From Nostoc sp. CCCryo 231-06 (GTDB lineage: Bacteria > Cyanobacteriota > Cyanobacteriia > Cyanobacteriales > Nostocaceae), in NCBI GenBank assembly GCA_023522315.1, contig JAHCSU010000476.1, forward strand, positions 1-34,821: a stretch of 34,821 nt of DNA, given 5' to 3'. The notes under the pieces were generated by a model, which saw nothing but the letters and a program-made list of their open reading frames with translations, was not told the origin of the DNA and ran no database searches. How positions within the stretch are numbered: the stretch's first letter is position 1; the number at the start of each line of letters is the position of its first letter. A program made the position numbers and the translations under genes. Below, one piece after another: positions 31,744-34,821 of this stretch.

Positions 31744-34700
31744 ATGAAGAACAGATTAACTTTTTATATGATTTTGTTACATGGTTTGTTTTTAGGAATA
31801 GCAACGGCTAGCGCTAAGTCACCGTCTGTTAACATTGATACATTGTCAGCGAACCAGAAGGCTGTACGGATTCTAGAAGCCGTAGTTACAGCTAGAAGTG
31901 GAGAGAAATCCAATAGTCAGTTAACGACAGAAACTTCTTCAACTAAAACCTCAGCATTATCGCTAAATAACATCAATATTACTCAGAAAAAGAGGCTACC
32001 GTCAGGGCAAGTTTGGGTGGTTAATCAAAATAAACACGCACAGCCTCAACCATTTATTTGGGTAGTAAAAGACCTTAAAAAAGCAGGACAGCAACCATTC
32101 TTGCAAGTTGCAAAACCCGCAGAAAAGCCTAAAACTCCTAGCAAAACACCAACAACAAAGGATGATTTAGAGCCGTTTGACGAAGTAATCAAAGACACTC
32201 AAAAGTCAGGGGGATTGTTCACTCTTTATCGTAATAAAGAAAAGAATAAAGTTTATTTAGAAATTAAGCCAGAGCAACTAAATAAAAATTACCTAGCTAC
32301 AGCAACCTTGGAATCGGGTATTGGTGAACGGGGTATTTACAGTGGTATGCCTCTGCAAGATTTTTTGTTTTATTTCCAACGAGTGGATGATAAATTAAAC
32401 TTTGTGATCCGCAATGTTAATTTTCGCACTCGTGACGGAGATCCCCAGGTGCGATCGCTAGTCCGGTCTTTTAGTGATTCTGTTCTCTACAGCATTTCTC
32501 TTAAAAGCATTCATCCAGAACGCAAAACTCTTCTTATCGACTTAGGAGATTTGCTACTGACAGATTTAGCTGGATTATCTGCAAGTTTAGGAGTCCCAGC
32601 AACCACAGACCAATCTTATTTTGGTACTGCCAAAGCTTTTCCCCAAAACTTAGAAATTGAGTCAGTTTTAAATTTCTCCGGTAGCAGTGGCAGTGACAGT
32701 GAAGTGGCAAGCTTTGCGTCGCTAGCTGACAACCGTGGTTATACCTTGCGCGTCCACTACAGTCTCTCTCAACTACCTGATAAAGATTATCGCCCGCGCC
32801 TTGCTGACGATCGCATCGGTTATTTCATCACCGCCTATCAAGATTTATCCAAAGACGATCGCGGCGATTCTTTTGTCCGCTACGTCAATCGCTGGAATTT
32901 GGAAAAACAAGACCCAAAAGCAGTAATTTCTCCACCCAAAAAACCGATTGTCTTTTGGATTGATAACGCTGTGCCCTTAGAGTACCGCGATGCTATCAAA
33001 GAAGGCGTTTTAATGTGGAACAAAGCCTTTCTCAAAGCTGGATTCAAGGATGCAATTGAAGTTCGCCAAATGCCGGATGATGCAACGTGGGACCCAGCAG
33101 ATATTCGCTACAACACGATTCGCTGGATCAACACAGTCGATGGTTATTTTGCAATGGGGCCATCCCGCGTTAACCCCTTGACTGGGGAAATTTTGGATGC
33201 AGATATTCTTGTAGATGGTAGCTTTGTGCGGGCACTTAAGGGTGAGTATCGCAAAATTGTCCAACCTAGCCAAACTGAAAATCGCACTACCCTATCAGCT
33301 TTGATGCAAAATCGTCTACTTTGTGCCAATGGTTTAGATGCAAAAAACAATGGTATACCCCAGCAGGTGCAAGGGCAACAGAGGTTGTTGAGCAGTTTAT
33401 CGAAAATGGCAGGCGAGTACGATTTATGCTACGGGATGGAAGCTGCTAACCAGTTTGCCTTTGGTTCACTGGCAATGTCACTGCTGCCAGATACCATGGC
33501 CACTCCAGACCAGGTGAAAGAATATATCAATCAATATTTACGTTTAATCATCGCTCACGAAGTTGGGCATACTCTTGGTTTACGCCATAACTTTCGTGGT
33601 AGTACGCTGCTACCACCAGGTGAGATGAATAATACGGAAATTACCAAAACTAAAGGTCTAACAACTTCAGTGATGGATTATATTCCCCCAAATATTGCCC
33701 CTCAAGGGACAAAACAGGGAGATTATTTTCCCAGTATGGTGGGGCCTTATGATGAATGGGCGATTAAGTATGGCTACATACCAATTCAAACATCAACTCC
33801 CATAGCAGAAAAGCCAATTTTGCAAGAAATTGCTGCACAATCCTATAAGCCAGAGTTGAGTTATTCCACAGATGAAGATGTGTATGACCTTGACCCAACT
33901 GCTGATGCTTGGGATAACAGCGGCAATGTCCTGCTTTATTCCCAGTGGCAGTTGAATAATTCGCGGGTGATGTGGGAACGTCTCGATAAGCGTTATCCAA
34001 TGGATGGTGATAGTTACAGCGATGTGAGCGAACGTTTTAGCACAGTATTGGGTAACTATTTTCAGCAAATATATTACACGACAAAATATATTGGCGGACA
34101 GTCTTTCTATCGCATCCACCCCAGCAAAATACCCTCTGGAGTTAGCCAACACCGATTACCATTTGAACCAGTACCAGTTGAAGAACAACGACAGGCTTTA
34201 GAGACACTGCAAAAGTATGTATTTGCAGAAGATGCTCTCAGCTTTTCACCAGAATTACTGAATAAATTAGCACCTTCCCGTTGGCGACATTGGGGTAGTT
34301 CTCCGCAAGTTGGTCGTTTGGATTTTCCAATTCATGACTTGGTGCTGTTCATGCAGGGTTCTGTGTTGCGGGATTTATTCTCAGGCGATCGCCTCTCTCG
34401 CCTCAAGGATATTGAACTGAAAACGAAGTCAGGAAATGCACTGACTCTGCCTGAGCTATTTGACACTTTGCAATCAGGTATCTGGACAGAAGTAATCAAA
34501 CCAAAAGGTCAACCAATGAAAATTGCCAGTTTGCGGCGAGGCTTGCAACGGGAATATCTGGACATTTTGACTGGTATGGTGTTGCGAAAAGAATATGTCC
34601 CAGAAGATGCCCGGACTCTGGCGTGGTATAAACTCAAGCAACTAGATGAAAAACTTAAGGGGGTTAATTCAGATGATGAATATACCAAAGCGCATATCCT

Positions 34701-34755
34701 AGAAACACGCGATCGCATTGAGAAAGTGTTGAATGCACCGTTGCAAGGGAAGTGA
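31744..34755 (+). CDS. Large zinc-dependent metalloprotease (DUF5117/DUF5118 type)
   Basis: 1003 residues. A signal peptide (NRLTFYMILLHGLFLGIATASA, positions 3-24, given here in two parts: NRLTFYMILLH and GLFLGIATASA) sends it out of the cytoplasm. After a Thr/Lys/Pro-rich linker comes the beta-rich N-terminal region (GGLFTLYRNKEKNKVYLEI). The zinc site is HEVGHTLGLRHNF, with His605, His609 and His615, followed by the Met-turn VMDYIPP (Met644), so it is a metzincin-like peptidase. Related proteins occur widely in bacteria and are not characterised for substrate. It starts at ATG 31744, with a GGGG just upstream. No partner gene is within the window. Confidence 0.92.
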   Translation: MKNRLTFYMILLHGLFLGIATASAKSPSVNIDTLSANQKAVRILEAVVTARSGEKSNSQLTTETSSTKTSALSLNNINITQKKRLPSGQVWVVNQNKHAQPQPFIWVVKDLKKAGQQPFLQVAKPAEKPKTPSKTPTTKDDLEPFDEVIKDTQKSGGLFTLYRNKEKNKVYLEIKPEQLNKNYLATATLESGIGERGIYSGMPLQDFLFYFQRVDDKLNFVIRNVNFRTRDGDPQVRSLVRSFSDSVLYSISLKSIHPERKTLLIDLGDLLLTDLAGLSASLGVPATTDQSYFGTAKAFPQNLEIESVLNFSGSSGSDSEVASFASLADNRGYTLRVHYSLSQLPDKDYRPRLADDRIGYFITAYQDLSKDDRGDSFVRYVNRWNLEKQDPKAVISPPKKPIVFWIDNAVPLEYRDAIKEGVLMWNKAFLKAGFKDAIEVRQMPDDATWDPADIRYNTIRWINTVDGYFAMGPSRVNPLTGEILDADILVDGSFVRALKGEYRKIVQPSQTENRTTLSALMQNRLLCANGLDAKNNGIPQQVQGQQRLLSSLSKMAGEYDLCYGMEAANQFAFGSLAMSLLPDTMATPDQVKEYINQYLRLIIAHEVGHTLGLRHNFRGSTLLPPGEMNNTEITKTKGLTTSVMDYIPPNIAPQGTKQGDYFPSMVGPYDEWAIKYGYIPIQTSTPIAEKPILQEIAAQSYKPELSYSTDEDVYDLDPTADAWDNSGNVLLYSQWQLNNSRVMWERLDKRYPMDGDSYSDVSERFSTVLGNYFQQIYYTTKYIGGQSFYRIHPSKIPSGVSQHRLPFEPVPVEEQRQALETLQKYVFAEDALSFSPELLNKLAPSRWRHWGSSPQVGRLDFPIHDLVLFMQGSVLRDLFSGDRLSRLKDIELKTKSGNALTLPELFDTLQSGIWTEVIKPKGQPMKIASLRRGLQREYLDILTGMVLRKEYVPEDARTLAWYKLKQLDEKLKGVNSDDEYTKAHILETRDRIEKVLNAPLQGK

Positions 34756-34821
34756 ACTACCCACAGTGACTTGGAGTACCAAGTACAGTTTGGGCTTCTG
34801 TAATCACGGGGGAGTGCCGCA

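Noticed and set aside
1..34821. CRISPR array, tRNA, rRNA or phage module
   Set aside because: Repeats are adjacent tandem units or isolated palindromes without regular unique spacers; I saw no tRNA cloverleaf with CCA context, rRNA, integrase or structural phage gene.

Overview
The window looks like chromosomal DNA of a filamentous, probably heterocyst-forming cyanobacterium (Nostoc/Anabaena/Calothrix type). The reasons are the many GCGATCGC (HIP1) octamers inside genes, the short tandem 7-base repeats of the TTAGGAGT/AACTCCT type, the many small palindromic elements between genes, and typical cyanobacterial proteins (TPR-CHAT, HhoA/HtrA-type protease, pentapeptide-repeat protein, cyanobacterial PanD, Ppa and HemE). 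No rRNA, tRNA, CRISPR array, transposase, phage gene or plasmid function was recognised.

Layout. 1-8.5 kb: sfsA (-), a 2-oxoglutarate/Fe(II) dioxygenase (+), a TPR protein (+), a B12-binding radical SAM enzyme (-), an SDR-type epimerase (-), hemE (-) and a membrane protein (+). 8.5-14.2 kb: a sugar-type ABC solute-binding lipoprotein (-), a methyltransferase and a glycosyltransferase (+), an LD-carboxypeptidase (-), a hicA-hicB toxin-antitoxin pair in which hicA carries a stop codon (-), and pgsA (-). 14.3-20.8 kb: an aspartase/fumarase-family lyase, a DUF362 protein, a small membrane protein, ppa, panD, and a metallo-beta-lactamase-fold protein whose metal site looks lost (all +). 21.2-23.8 kb: an HtrA-type protease and an S13 D-Ala-D-Ala carboxypeptidase (-). 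24.2-27.8 kb: a 5'-truncated TPR-CHAT protease and a secreted trypsin-like protease (+). 28-34.8 kb: a LOG-family protein (-), a pentapeptide-repeat protein (-) and a 1003-residue zinc metalloprotease (+).

Most genes are single-gene units or loose pairs of housekeeping or cell-envelope function, and I found no dedicated defence or biosynthetic cluster. The unusual signal is the repeat content and its effect on genes. A 103-bp TA-flanked inverted-repeat element occurs twice. One copy sits in the 3' end of the trypsin-like protease; removing it on paper restores an uninterrupted alternative C-terminus. Nested elements replace the 5' end of the CHAT gene and supply its apparent start codon. Another element supplies the last base of the TPR gene's stop codon, and the heptamer repeats overlap the end of hemE. 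Together with the nonsense codon in hicA, these show recent repeat-driven remodelling and decay of genes.
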